Of a stretch of DNA of 64,000 nucleotides, positions 10,325-21,600 are shown piece after piece. The stretch lies in contig WHUX01000025.1 in assembly GCA_015179025.1 (NCBI GenBank), positions 310,001 through 374,000 of the forward strand, in the 5' to 3' direction. The DNA comes from Terfezia claveryi (taxonomy: Eukaryota; Ascomycota; Pezizomycetes; Pezizales; Pezizaceae). The position numbers were made by a program, and so were the translations under genes. The notes beneath the pieces are model-generated. The model had not been told where the DNA came from. It saw nothing but the letters and a program-made list of their open reading frames with translations, and did no database searches. How positions within the stretch are numbered: the first letter of the stretch is position 1; every line of letters begins with the position of its first letter.

Positions 10325-11883
10325 ATGGGACCCAAATCCACGGCCCCACCAGGCCTAACCTCCTTCCTCAAGATCCTCAACAAGAACGAGAGCAAGCACG
10401 ACACAAACGCCTACATAGAGCTCTTCATATCGTATTACCTCCCCGGTCCTCAACCGATCCCAATTCCCCTCCACTCACACCCCCAACACTAACTCCCCCA
10501 CCTCAACCCAACAGCCTCCTCTCCCGCCGCCAAATTCGTAACTCTCGCTCCGTCGCTATCGCTACTGCCGAACTCCTCCTCCGCGTCATCTCCGTCTACA
10601 AATGGCAAGACCTCAACCAATTAATCGCCCACATCAAAGAAGTCGGCAACCGCCTCATGGCCGCCCAACCCCGTGAAATGGCCGTCGGCAACATCGTACG
10701 TCGCGTACTCGGCTTAATCCGAGAAGAATACGAAGGCGATAGCAAAGCCGGCAACATCAGCGTCTACAGCGACTCCGGGCTGGACTCCATTACCGGCCGA
10801 AAACGAGGCGAAAGCACCAGCGTGCTATTTTCCAGCCTTCAGCCCGTTCCTGATGGAGGAGAGACTGGACCGCTAAAACCACAAGTGACCCGCACTACAT
10901 TCGCCCATCAGGGAGGCCAATTTACGAGCATGTTCTCCCTCCTCTCTCACCCCGGTTCCCCAGAACACTCCGGCACAAGCACTCCCCCACCGACATCCCA
11001 CTCCTCGGTCCCTCCCAGCCCCACACAATCTACCACCACCACAGCAACCACAGCCACAACCACCACCACAGAAAAATCCCCACCCCCGCCCCCCGGCCCC
11101 ACCCGCGACATGAAACCCGGAATCATCGAAGGCCTGCAAGAAATCCTCGACGAGCTGCTGACTGTCGACGACCAAATTGCTAGCTACTCTCTCGACCACA
11201 TCCACAGCAACGAAATTATCCTCACCCACGGTTCTTCTCTCACCGTGCAAAAGTTCCTCCTCAAAGCCGCCTCAAAACGCACTTTCACTGTTATTGTGGC
11301 CGAGGGGTTCCCCAACGACCACGAGGCCACCCATGCCCGAGTCATGGGCTTTGACCCCACGCACCCCATCGACGACGATGACATCTTAGACGAAGTGCCC
11401 CAAGAACAATTCCAGAAAACCCTCGCGCAGGCGGGTATCAGCGTAATTCTTATCCCCGACGCGGCTGTCTACGCTATCATGTCCCGAGTCAATAAAGTCA
11501 TTCTCGGCACCCACGCCGTCTTAGCAAACGGCGGCTTACTCGCTGTAGCTGGCGCACGAACAATCGCGAAAGCGGCCAGAGACCACTCGACCCCTGTGGT
11601 GGTCGTGTCGGGGGTATATAAACTGAGCCCAATGTACCCTTACGACTGGGAGGCGTTGGTGGAGATTGGTGATCCGGGGAAAGTGGTCCCGTGGGAGGCA
11701 CTGGGAGAGATTGGGGAGGGTATGGGAGAGAAGGTTGTGAGTGTGTTGAATCCGGTTTTTGATTATGTACCAGCGGAATTAGTGGATTTGTATGTGACGA
11801 ATTTGGGTGGTCATGCGCCGAGTTTCCTATATAGAGTTGTGGGGGATCATTATAGACATGAGGATATAAACTTGGGAGTGTGA
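10325..11883 (+). CDS. GCD7: Translation initiation factor eIF2B subunit beta (Gcd7)
   Basis: Regulatory subunit of the eIF2B guanine-nucleotide exchange factor, which recycles eIF2-GDP and senses eIF2 phosphorylation. Two exons, 10325-10431 and 10515-11883, sum to 1476 nt (491 residues). Splicing joins AYIELFIS to LLSRRQIRNS, the usual start of the family's helical N-domain. The C-terminal Rossmann-like domain carries ILTHGSSLTVQKFL, FTVIVAEGFPNDHEA and NGGLLAVAGARTIAKAA. A Ser/Thr/Pro-rich insert at about residues 190-250 is low complexity and lies between the two domains, as in other fungal homologues. A longer single frame starting upstream gives an unconserved Pro-rich N-terminus, so I reject it. 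Convergent with BUD16. Confidence 0.94.
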
Positions 11884-12259
11884 GTCAGGCTTACCTTAAT
11901 GTGAGGAAAGAAGGATGGAGGTAGGAAGCAAGTGGTTTTGTACGTTTTTCCCGTTTATTCGAATTTATTTCGGAAAGATGGTTTCTTCTCATTTTCTTGG
12001 TAAAAGCTACAGGATGGTGGATGGAGTTGGGTTTTTATGTTTTTCATTTCTTCATTGTGGTTAGGTGAATTATCCCACTTTTTTAGTTTGAAATTTGAGT
12101 TGAGGGTAACTGGCGCATGCAATTCTAAGACCAATGTAGCTATGCGAAGTACAACCAAAACAGTTGTGAAATCTAAAACCAAAAAGCGAAGACAGCGTTC
12201 CGAATCCGTATGCTTATTACATTCCCAGTTAAAACACAATCAGCAAAATTGAACTCCCC
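11884..12259. other. Convergent 3' regions of GCD7 and BUD16
   Basis: 376 bp between two stop codons. Both 3' UTRs lie here. Overlapping antisense frames have no conserved features. Confidence 0.6.
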
Positions 12260-13460
12260 TCAATTGACCCCATTAGTGTCCATATCCAATGGCAATGCCT
12301 TATAATCATCCCCAGGCTGTAGTAAATCGCTCTGTCCCTTCACCAACTGCAGCTCACTCGCCTTCATCCTCCTCACATTATCCATCTTCTTATCCTCCCC
12401 CAGAACCATCGCCTCTAGCTTCCTATCCCTCACAACCCTCGTTCTCTCCAAAACCCTATGCATACTCCCCAATACCTGTTCTAGCGCTCTTGCAAGCGGT
12501 AACTCCACCGCCTCGACACTATCGTCGGACAACCATGACTCTGTGTCTAGTAATCCAGCTAGTTCAGCTTGTTCCCTGAACCGGGCGAGGGTAAGCGCAG
12601 AGAACATATCCCCTGTTCCGACAAAAATTCCGGGTATTATGGGGACGGGAAGGAAGAATATCCGAGAAGCGCCAGTAGAGATTATGGATGAACCGGCACA
12701 GAGCATTTCTTCGGCATCGGTGGAGAAGTCAGGAGAGAAGGTTACGGAGGTGATGACAATGTGCGGTATCTGGTAGAGGGAATGAAGAGTATCGATGGCG
12801 AGGGAAAGGGAGGAGAGGGAATCAATTTTAATTCCGCAGAGAACCCTGAGGTGGGGAGAAATGTTAGTCCAAGAGGCCGTCGTATGAAATGCCAAGTGGA
12901 GAGGTTCACTCAGTCTCAAATTGGTTGGGGGTGATGAGATCAGCATGCGGTACTAGAGATTTGTATACAGGGACAACCTCCTCGCTAACGTAGAGCCTTC
13001 CTCCATCACCCATTACTGGGTCAAGAACCCAGAATAGAGGTCGTCCCTGATGCCGCTTGAGTTTCTTGAGTTCCATTCCGATTTTTCCAACAGCAACGAC
13101 TCCGTCTGCGCCAGGGACGTACCCTGTCAACAGCATGCCGTATTCTTCGACAATTTCACTCTGCTTGAGACCGTCCCAGAGCTGGGAGATTTGCTCGGAG
13201 GTGGTTCGATAGCCTGTCCATTGCTTGTAGCCGGTGTGGTTGCTGAATTGGACGGTGTTGAGGGCGGAGACTTCGAGGCCCAGGGATTGGAGGACAAAGG
13301 TGGTGACGGAGTTACCTACGTAGCCGAAAACTACCTGTGTGATAGATCAGCAGGCGGAGAAATTGAGAAGCTCCGGAAGTGTTGAACGTACATGGCTTGC
13401 TATGGTTAGAACACGGTCTGAGTCATTGAGAACAGATGAAGATATCGGCATAATAGTCAT
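12260..13460 (-). CDS. BUD16: Pyridoxal kinase (Bud16/PdxK)
   Basis: Phosphorylates pyridoxal, pyridoxine or pyridoxamine with ATP in the vitamin B6 salvage pathway. Three exons: 13460-13392, 13334-12910 and 12845-12260. They total 1080 nt (359 residues) with phases agreeing. Ribokinase-fold marks in order are IASHVVFGYVGNS across the first junction, GLEVSALNTVQFSNHTGY, LDPVMGDGGRLYV, LITPNQFETE and the anion-hole/catalytic motif FVGTGDMFSAL with the catalytic Asp. The second splice joins NQFETE to VLCGIKI. The start could also be the ATG at 13451, three codons later. The C-terminal 100 residues are rich in charged helix, as in fungal homologues. Confidence 0.95.
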
Positions 13461-14652
13461 TAGGAATATCGGGGTATTTTAATGGGTATAAATTGACAGA
13501 AGCTGAATAGAGAGATGAAGCTGTATCTATATGATTTTTTGTTGGGTATAGCTTGTAGTGCAATGAGTGTAGAGCTGTAAACTTGGAGAGTGTGTTGTAA
13601 GCGAAGGAAGAATGAATGCTTGGGTTGGACAACCTTTCCTGTTGCTACACTGCCGAAGTACCACGGTTATCGCAACGTTGAAACAAATGGGTTAATGACA
13701 TAAAACTTTTGGCTGGGGCACTCAGAAACTCAATAATAGCTATTATTATCCATGAACTGCGAGAATCTGCAGACCCTTGACCCTTGCGTGTCAGGCAGGG
13801 TATCCTGTCACTTGTGTCAGCCATCTGTATATGCAGGTGGTTTCCCCGTTGGACTTTTTCTCTCCCAGACTTCTATGCTTCCTCGACTCAGCGCTCGGTT
13901 ACGACTCAGCAGTATCCAACCTCAGCATTCCAAGTCTCATACAACACTATTCTAGGCCTCGGTCTCTTTGGGTACGTTAGTCAGTTTACAAATCAGATAA
14001 GGAAATCCTACGAGCTTAAAATAAGTGAAAATCAGGTTTACGATGAATGACGATCACCAGGACAAGAAGAGAGAGTTTCCGTAGACGAATCCTACTCGAC
14101 AATGAGTTCACGAAACGAGGTAGAGCAGAGGATAGAGACTAGGTTGGCAGATCTTCATTCGTCGGGATGTAGCCCTGACCAACAGGGCTATCGAGGCAAT
14201 TAATGCTACCAAGGATGAAGTGTATGAGTGTATGAGGACATTGCGCGATGTCTTAAGGTCGAAGGTCATGGGGCCCTCAGGAGGCGAATGTAAATGACTT
14301 GGTTTTGCATATCATCTTTCCGATCATCAACGAGTTTATACAGCGAAACGGTCCAATAAGGTGTGATGATTCAGAGAAAAGCAACCAATGGCTGGATAGA
14401 GAGACAGGTGGTTATGAAGAGTTCGTGTTGTCGAAGGGATTGCTATTGATGGGATGTGCTTCCGGAAGAAATGTATATCTTGATTATTGAGGTAAAAAAG
14501 GCAATCACTAGGTACAGCGATGGGTCCGATGGGTCGGTGTCTATTGGCGATGGACGGAGGTGTTCGGTATAGGTTTGTCACTACCGGGAATAGTTGGAGG
14601 ATATAGAGATATGATGATGGGTCGTTTATTATAACAGCTAAGGTAGACCCGG
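13461..14652. other. Intergenic, no gene recognised
   Basis: Upstream region of BUD16, then degenerate sequence with short overlapping frames on both strands. None has a recognisable domain. The right part borders the inverted-repeat element starting at 14653 and may be part of it. Confidence 0.45.
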
Positions 14653-15087
14653 CATGAGGAAGCTTGGAATTCGGGATGTCAAAAAGATTTATATATCCAG
14701 GTATTTTTCCTCCCTGAACCGTGCCCGATCTCAATTTTCTCGTGATACTATCCAAGTAAGAGCTCGAAATGTGCTCTATATATGGGATTTGGGAGCTTTC
14801 TGACATGTTGATACTAGAATGCTCCCAATGGGTATTGGTATATGTAGAGTATCTTCATATGGGCTCATTTGTATTGGGGTCGAATAGCCATACCTATGCT
14901 CATACAGATAAGTATGTTCATATGCATGCATATATGGGTTTATTGGATTCATATGACCTCGAATAATGAACCCATATGACTTACTCATACTAGGGGTTGC
15001 CACTTCTTAATTCAAGAAAAAAAATAGTGTGTGAATTATGCCTTGGCAACGCCACTGCCAGCGCTGATTGGCTGCCTTCGCAATTGC

Positions 15088-15155
15088 AATTCATAATTCC
15101 TCCAGAATTCGTAATGCCACTCTCGAGTGGCATGACGAGGTAGGAATTATGAATT
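15088..15155. repeat. Internal hairpin
   Basis: Two 14-bp arms (AATTCATAATTCCT at 15088-15101 and its complement at 15142-15155) enclose a second inverted repeat ATGCCACTC/GAGTGGCAT. The double stem suggests a subterminal structure of a transposon or an older nested element. Confidence 0.7.
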
Positions 15156-15263
15156 CTGAATTATCCTAGCTTACAAAGCACAACAACCGTAGGTGATCGC
15201 ATCAACTACACAACCAACGAAGCCGACAACCAACGAAGCCGACAAAACCTACGAATCCTAGAA

Positions 15264-15461
15264 ATGGCCGAGCGACAACGAATGTGGCAAAAAGAAGAGC
15301 TAGAGGCACTTGTGGGGTGGATGGAAGAGAATAAAGAGAGCTTAAGAGGGAAACAAGCAGTATCGATGTCTAGATATCCACTCATATCGATTCCAAAGAT
15401 CTTGAAGGAGTTTAGAAAGTATAGGATTGACTTGTGTAAAGCCATAGATAAGTTGTTCTAG
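15264..15461 (+). pseudogene. Fragment of a Myb/SANT-like DNA-binding ORF (tentative)
   Basis: 65-residue frame beginning MAERQRMWQKEELEALVGWM and continuing EENKESLRGKQAV. The Trp-containing helix followed by EEN..LRGKQ resembles, from my recollection of fungal proteins, the N-terminus of a Myb/SANT-like domain. After LRGKQAV the similarity is lost, which suggests truncation or a frameshift. It sits inside the nested inverted-repeat element and may be the remnant of its own gene. Function cannot be shown. Confidence 0.4.
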
Positions 15462-16194
15462 ATTAATCAGCTGAAGTAGTTGTCGCATAAGTCTCATAAG
15501 GTGTGTAAGCTCCCACCCTCTTTTGCTTAACCGTGGCATACTGCAATGAAGTTGTATTTGTTAGATTTTGCAATTCTAATAGTATTATGGGGTTGCCACT
15601 TCTTAATTGCATCCTAGCTACATTCGGCATGATGTTGGCGTCGCCAAGGCCACTATTTATACACTATTTTTTTTCTTGAATTAAGAAGTGGGAGTTCAAG
15701 CTTTAATTTATAATTACTATAATTGTAGCTGGTACTATAATTGGTGGTTCTGGCAGAACGATTCGGCTAGTCTGGTTGGCAAGCCGCTCATAGCCGATTC
15801 GGCAATTGGTAGTTCGGGCAAGTGAACATCTTGGCAATTGGTGGTTCCGGCGGGTGGTTCGGTATCAGTCCACATATGGTAATACCTCTCCTGATTAGTT
15901 GATATCAATCCCAACTTCCATAATTCTAGTAATTAGAAAAGTTAGGAATACTCTATCGAGGCATGTTCATAGGTATACTCATATGCGCTATAGCATGCAT
16001 ATATAGGCTTATTGATGCCCCGAATGAACCAATATAAGCAACCCAATTGAGTATTCCGCAACATGCCCTTCGGAGTACTGCGGAATGAGTACTCCGAATG
16101 AACCCATAATGAGGATACCCCGAATGAGCCCATATGAGGATGCCCCACATCAAATCCCGGCGCCAAATCCTGACGAATTCCAAGCTTCCTCATG

Positions 16195-17635
16195 ATCGCA
16201 AACGACGGGTCGGTCGTTCGTATGCAGAGTAGCCGCCGAGTTTTATGCGTCCAGGACACTTTCTGAACCAGACTGATGTTAATGAGTGTAAAATTCAATG
16301 ATAAAGATCGTTAAAAGCTCCTAACGGATAAAGAGCGCAAAAGAACCCTCAAAAGCATGAAAAAAATAACTGCCTATAGAGCAACCTATGACCAACGCCT
16401 ATCAAGGAAGACAAAGAAAACAGGTTCGCCATTAATCCCTCACCCTCCCATCATCCGCCGTAATCCATTGCGCTTGTGGAGATGTTCCCTGATCTACGGT
16501 TTCCTTAATAAATCCCTTATGTCATTGTATCCGTATCCTATCCACAAACATCTGGCAGGCAACTCCCCCGAAGTTCCAAGTTTTAACCCTTTCAGCTAAA
16601 AGAAGTTTGCCAGAGTTAAGAAATGCTCTCCTTCACCGACCCCCCGCCTTCCCGTGCATACCATGATAATGGTGCTCCTGCTCCCAAGCTCTACACCTGC
16701 TCCCACGCTCTACACCTGCTCCTCCACGTGATGGACTACTACCGTGACTAGCCCCATGCATCCTCCCTGCCAGGCCCCAGATCTTTTGAGGTGCTTGTAG
16801 GGTTGGAGTTGAAAACGACTCCCAGGCCGGAACAGTCGCGAAAGTAATCGTTTATGACCTATCCAAAGAATTGTCTAAATTTGTAATAAAGTTTTTTCGA
16901 GTATCGTATTCAGTGTACTGTATGACACGCTTTGCGAATTTTCGCTGAGGAAAGACCTAAGATTTTAACGAACCCTGCAGTGGGTGGCTGGCGAGGGGAT
17001 CCCGACGGCGGCCAACCAATGCTCGCCCATACCACTCCAGCGCTTTGTCACATTGTCCTTGATTGGAAGCTGGCTCTGCTTGAATCGCTCCCCAAGTGTA
17101 ATGTGGTGATCAATCACCCAATTATTGCACGTTATCTTTCAATATCCGATTCTTTCTGATGGTTGATTGAATTCACTCAGCTTCCAGCGGGACTCTTGCA
17201 GCCATTGATTGGTATCGACTGGGGAATTCTTGATGTGTTCAATTTGTTGGAGACAGTGACGGTGGATAACATCGGCCTGATGATAGGAGGTTTTGGCAAG
17301 GCGGATCTGAACGTAAAGTTCGGTTTTTCTTCGAATCTACCGATAGCAGACATATCACTTGACGCTGGGGAGCGGTGGCCTGGGGTTTCCGAGTCCGAGG
17401 TTGCCGGGGGTGATGAAAACCTTTTTTTGAAAGCGATAAAAATTGTTCTCGTGCCGAGGCCGATTTTATCTACCAAAAAATATATCGGTCTGGGGAGAAC
17501 ATAACATGTTTTCTAAACCTCTAAAGAAGGGGGTGGGACCAGACAGATATACTGGTGGGGTTCGTAAATCGGACTATAAATTGTGTGCCTAGAGACGCTA
17601 GCCTCGATCCAGAGACGCATCTCGTGCCCAGACCC
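16195..17635. other. Intergenic, no gene recognised
   Basis: A 113-residue plus-strand frame (17163-17504) and a 99-residue minus-strand frame (17177-17476) overlap. Neither shows a domain, a signal peptide or convincing splice partners, so I call neither. A degenerate direct repeat (CAAGCTCTACACCTGCTCC / CACGCTCTACACCTGCTCC) lies near 16684-16722. Confidence 0.4.
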
Positions 17636-17660
17636 TAGTCTGGTTGGCACAAGCCCCTCG
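17636..17660 (-). repeat. Dispersed motif, long form
   Basis: 25 bp whose reverse complement is identical to 61053-61077. The core on the minus strand is GTGCCAACCAGACTA, preceded by CGAGGGGCTT. Confidence 0.85.
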
Positions 17661-17741
17661 TAGAGGGCCCAGACCCCCGTTTGGCGGGGCGGTTCACTAG
17701 CGTCGGTGGCGCCTGCAATGCAGTTGATCAGAAAGCGATAC

Positions 17742-18047
17742 CTAGAAAAGTATTCTCATCTGTAGGTCTGCTTCCTCACGACTAGAGATATGGCGAAGGC
17801 TCCCAGAAGATTTAACTTCAACAAAAAACACAGGATGTTGGTTGCACCTAACAAGGAATATTGTCGTGAAATCGAGTAATTTCATGTGTGCTGGACGTTT
17901 GTACTGTGGGACCACAACGTACTTCTCCTCAAATGGGAATAGGTAGGCAAGAAGGACATTGTACGGGCCGTAATACATTGATTCGTCAGTTTCACCATCC
18001 TGTCTAACTAGATCGAATACCTCCAAAATGGTGTCAGGCCACGGCAT
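17742..18047 (-). pseudogene. Truncated PD-(D/E)XK-like fungal protein
   Basis: 101-residue frame starting MPWPDTILEVFDLVRQ. It contains YYGPYNVLLAYLFP, VVVPQYKRP, then LLDFTTIFLV and VFFVEVKSSG, and ends EEADLQMRILF. The Asp of DFTTI followed about 14 residues later by E-V-K matches the D...E-x-K core of PD-(D/E)XK nuclease-fold proteins. I recall a lineage-expanded fungal family with the same order, which continues well past the QMR motif. Here it stops at once, and a dispersed-motif repeat lies 80 bp downstream. I therefore read it as a 3'-truncated copy. Function is unknown. Confidence 0.5.
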
Positions 18048-18657
18048 GACTAACTATTGAATCACTTATCTGTTAGATGGTGATTATCTAGGGATGAATA
18101 TTTTCGAATAACTAGCCTTTATCTGACTATCGCCGGGGGTTTCAGTGTTGCTAGTCCTTCCGAGGGTCAACCAGAGTATAGATGAACTTATAGATAAAAA
18201 GACATAGTGCAACCAGACTAGCTCGACCCATGACCGTTCGTGAGGAAATCTGTGTGTGATGAAAGACAAAACGAGGACATTATATAGGAATTTGGGCAAC
18301 GCTTCAAACTTCTGCCAAGCCCGCCTCTAAAGCTAACCCAAGTTTTTAGTGGCGTCACTACTACATACCGTAGGTAGTACCTACAGTAGCTACGAGTAGC
18401 TGGTTGGCACAACACCCTCGTAAGTGCCAACCAGACTAGGTCGGCCCTAGTCTGGTTGGCACGGTCGGCCCTATTGCTTCCAATTCTCCATTGGGATACA
18501 TACAAACCTATGTAACAGTAGTCTGGTTATGTAACAGCTTACTAAGTCTAATAAGTAAGCCCGTCATCAGCTACGGTACCCCGCGTCATGACGTCGGTGT
18601 TCCCAGCCAGCATCAGCACTTCAGTCCTGCAAAGGTACTGGATCACCAATAGCATCG
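18048..18657. other. Intergenic with clustered dispersed-motif copies
   Basis: Region between the truncated gene and RQC2. Copies of the dispersed motif occur at 18207-18220, 18400-18410, 18424-18439 and 18447-18462. A partial copy (TAGTCTGGTTA) lies near 18509-18520. No coding region seen. Confidence 0.6.
18400..18462. repeat. Inverted cluster of the dispersed motif (hairpin)
   Basis: Three copies lie in alternating orientation. GTGCCAACCAGACTAG at 18424-18439 and its exact complement at 18447-18462 form 16-bp arms around a 7-nt loop GTCGGCC. An 11-bp arm at 18400-18410 also pairs with 18424-18434 across a 13-nt spacer. Confidence 0.9.
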
Positions 18658-21600
18658 ATGAAGCAGCGATATACATCCCTTGATCTTCGGGTATGAAGTC
18701 CCCAATTCTTCCTTGCTAATGACCAGTAGCTTATGATCCCTTAGGTCATTGCTCACGAGCTCTCCCAAACACTTATCAGCTTCCGGCTATCGAATATCTA
18801 CGATATATCTTCAGTGAGCCAAGTCCCTGTCCCGACCTCAGATCCGAGCACAAGAATTCTTAGATTCCCCGGCTGGCTAACCAGACCACCTATCAGCGTA
18901 TCTTCGTGCTCAAATTCGCTTTACCAAATAGTAAACATCTCCTGCTTGTCGACTCTGGGTTTCGTTGCCATCTGACGGCTTTCTCCCGAACAACATCAAC
19001 TTCCCCTTCCTCCTTCGTTGCACGTCTTCGAAAGCATCTCCGCACAAGACGGCTTACTAGCGTTCGTCAACTTGGCACGGACCGGGTGCTGGAATTTACA
19101 TTTTCTGATGGAAAGTATCGACTGTATCTTGAGTTTTATGCAGGAGGAAATGTGGTTCTCGTGAATGAAGAGAGCATTTGTATTGCTGTCCTGAGGATAG
19201 TTCCGGCTGGTGAAGGAGGGCGAAGGGAGACAAAAGTTGGCTCTCCATATGCTGTCCCAGAAGGCCGAGAGGGTACCATAGCTGGAGATCGACAGATGGT
19301 CATTGAAGCACTGAAGGCTAAGCCATTACCCGCTGAAGGTGAACAAGATGTGGAGGAAGCTCCTGCTCTACCGGAGGAGCCAGAGAAGAAGGGCAAAACA
19401 AAGGCGGGTCAAGGAAAGAAATTCAAGAGGAAGAAAGGAGAAGATTCACTCAAGCGGGTGCTGAGCTCAAAAATACCTGAGTTCTCACCAGCCTTGATTG
19501 AACATGCACTAAGCATCGTTGGGGTGGACCCAGAGCTCCGTGCGGAAGATGTTCTAAAAGACAATACACTGATTGACAAAGTTCTCCAAGCCTTTGCAGA
19601 AGCCCAGAAGGCTATCGAGGAGGTAACGAGTAAAACAGGGAAGGTTAGTGGTTATATCGTGGCGAAGCAGCGCAAGCCACGACCTACAGGAGAGGATGAG
19701 GGGGGAAAGCCTAAGAGCAAGAAGAAGGAACAAGTAGCTTTTGGAGAGATAGAGCAGTTGTTTGAGGATGAAGAGCCAGAGGAGAATGGCCCGGAGTTGA
19801 AAATAGACGAGGATGGGTTTCAATACGACGACTTCCATCCATTTCGCCCATGGCAGTTTGTTAATGCACCGGGTTTCAAGATAATAGAGGTTGAAGGATA
19901 TAACAATACTGTTGATACTTTTGTACGTCCGTCATCTTCCGAGTTACTGAGGTACTACACACTGACGAAATCTCGGATAGTTCTCCTCGATTGAGTCGCA
20001 AAAGTTGACCACACGGTTACAAGATCGTAAACTTGCTGCAGTGAAAAAGCTCACATCGGCACGTTCAGAACATCAATCCCGTGTAAATGCTTTACAGAGC
20101 GTCCAAACACTCAATGAGCGCAAAGCCCAGGCTATTGAAGCAAACCTAGACAAGGTTGAGGAAGCAATTGCTTCAGTCAACTCTCTCCTGTATCAAGGTG
20201 TTGATTGGAAAGGAATCGACATAATGATTAACAATGCACGTATGGCAGGTAATCCCGTTGCTGAACTCGTGGGTGGTCTCAAATTGACAGAAGGGGTTAT
20301 CACATTATTATTGGCGGAGGAAGGCGCAGAAGGGGAAGAAGAATTGGATGAGGAGAGTAGGGATGTCAGTGAATCCGAAGAGGAAAGTGATGACGATAAG
20401 ATGGCCTCAAAAAAGGAGAAAGAGCAGGAAAAGCTACGAATTGACGTTAAGCTGGTACTTTCGGGGTGGGCAAACGCTCGAGAATACTATAGTGAAAAGA
20501 AGACCGCGGCTGTGAAAGAAGAGAGGACGATGCAGGCGTCAACTAAGGCGCTCAAAAGTGCTGAGCGGAAGGTCCTGACCGATTTGAAGAAAGGTCTCAA
20601 CAAGGAGAAGCAGCTTCTGAGGCCAGTGCGGCAGCAGATGTGGTTTGAGAAGTTTTATTTTTTTATCTCTACAGATGGATACCTGGTCTTGGGGTAAGTG
20701 CAACTAGGAGAGAATTTCGTAAATAAGTTTATTAACCTAAATCCCTGGCAGTGGTCGTGATCCACAACAAACCGAGCTGCTTTACCAACGTCACTTCAAG
20801 CCCGGTGACGTGCTTGTCTCTGCAGAGATAGAAGGAGCTGCTACGCTAATTGTGAAGAATCAAAATGCCCATATTCCGTCTCTACAAACTACTACATCTC
20901 ATTCCCCGATTTCCCCGACCACCTTGGCTCAGGCAGGAACATTCTCTATCTGTACATCGAAAGCATGGGAGACAAAAGCCGTCATGAGCGCATGGTGGGT
21001 AAACTGGGATCAGGTCAGTAAGACGGTCAAGGAGACAGGGGATTACATTGGAGAAGTTGGGAGATTCGTTATCGCTGGGAGCAAAAATTATTTACCTCCT
21101 GCACAGCTCGGTCTTGGGTATGCTGTGCTTTGGGTGACTGGAGAGGCAAATCAAGGTTATCTGGAAGGGGAGCAAGCCACAGTTCAACTGGAGCAGGCGG
21201 GCGAAGAGGGCCCAACTGAGAGGGAAGGAGACGATGACGAGAGGCAACCGAACGAAGACGAGAATGAGTCAGAAGAGGAAGAGAGTGATGAGGAATTTCC
21301 CGATGTTCAGATACGATCAGAAGGGGAAGATAATGATGAGGATACCAAAACGGATAATGAAGGGGAATATACTTCCGAGGTGAACGAAACAGAGACTTTG
21401 ATCTCTGTAGGAGAATCTGTGGACGTCGCCAAGGCGAATTTTGCAGAAGATGAGGGTAACGATGAATCCCGTGTACAGAGCCCAGGGAAGAAGCACCTCT
21501 CCGCTAAAGAGCGGCGAGAACTTAAAAAAGCAAAAAGTACTACCTCCCCATCCCCTTCGCCTTCCCCGGCTGCAGGGAATGTCCCGAAAATTGCTCTTAA

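Larger units (their letters stand above)
15000..15691. mobile_element. Nested element with 31-bp inverted repeats
   Basis: A perfect 31-bp inverted repeat, beginning CCACTTCTTAATTCAAG, occurs at 15000-15030 and 15661-15691. Similarity continues less exactly for another 25 bp inward (GCCTTGGCAACGCCAC against GCCTTGGCGACGCCA). A third direct copy of the outer 17 bp (GGTTGCCACTTCTTAAT) lies at about 15592, suggesting a nested end or duplication. It encloses a small frame (15264-15461) and a hairpin at 15088-15155. This looks like a non-autonomous DNA transposon. Confidence 0.72.
14653..16194. mobile_element. Putative foldback element bounded by a 21-bp inverted repeat
   Basis: A perfect 21-bp inverted repeat (starting CATGAGGAAGCTTGG) lies at 14653-14673 and 16174-16194. 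A second inverted pair, TCATATGGGCTCATT, lies at 14855-14869 and 16123-16137. The arms contain degenerate repeats built on the word GAACCCATA/GAGCCCATA. No transposase or clear target duplication is seen, so the true ends are uncertain. A second inverted-repeat element (15000-15691) is nested inside. Confidence 0.6.

Noticed and set aside
10276..11883. Single long frame of 535 codons as the eIF2B-beta protein
   Set aside because: Its first 75 residues are unconserved and Pro-rich. Splicing 10432-10514 joins two conserved segments and gives a normal 491-residue protein.
17163..17504. 113-codon plus-strand frame as a gene
   Set aside because: An equally long minus-strand frame overlaps it, no domain or splice partner was found, and the region is repeat-rich.
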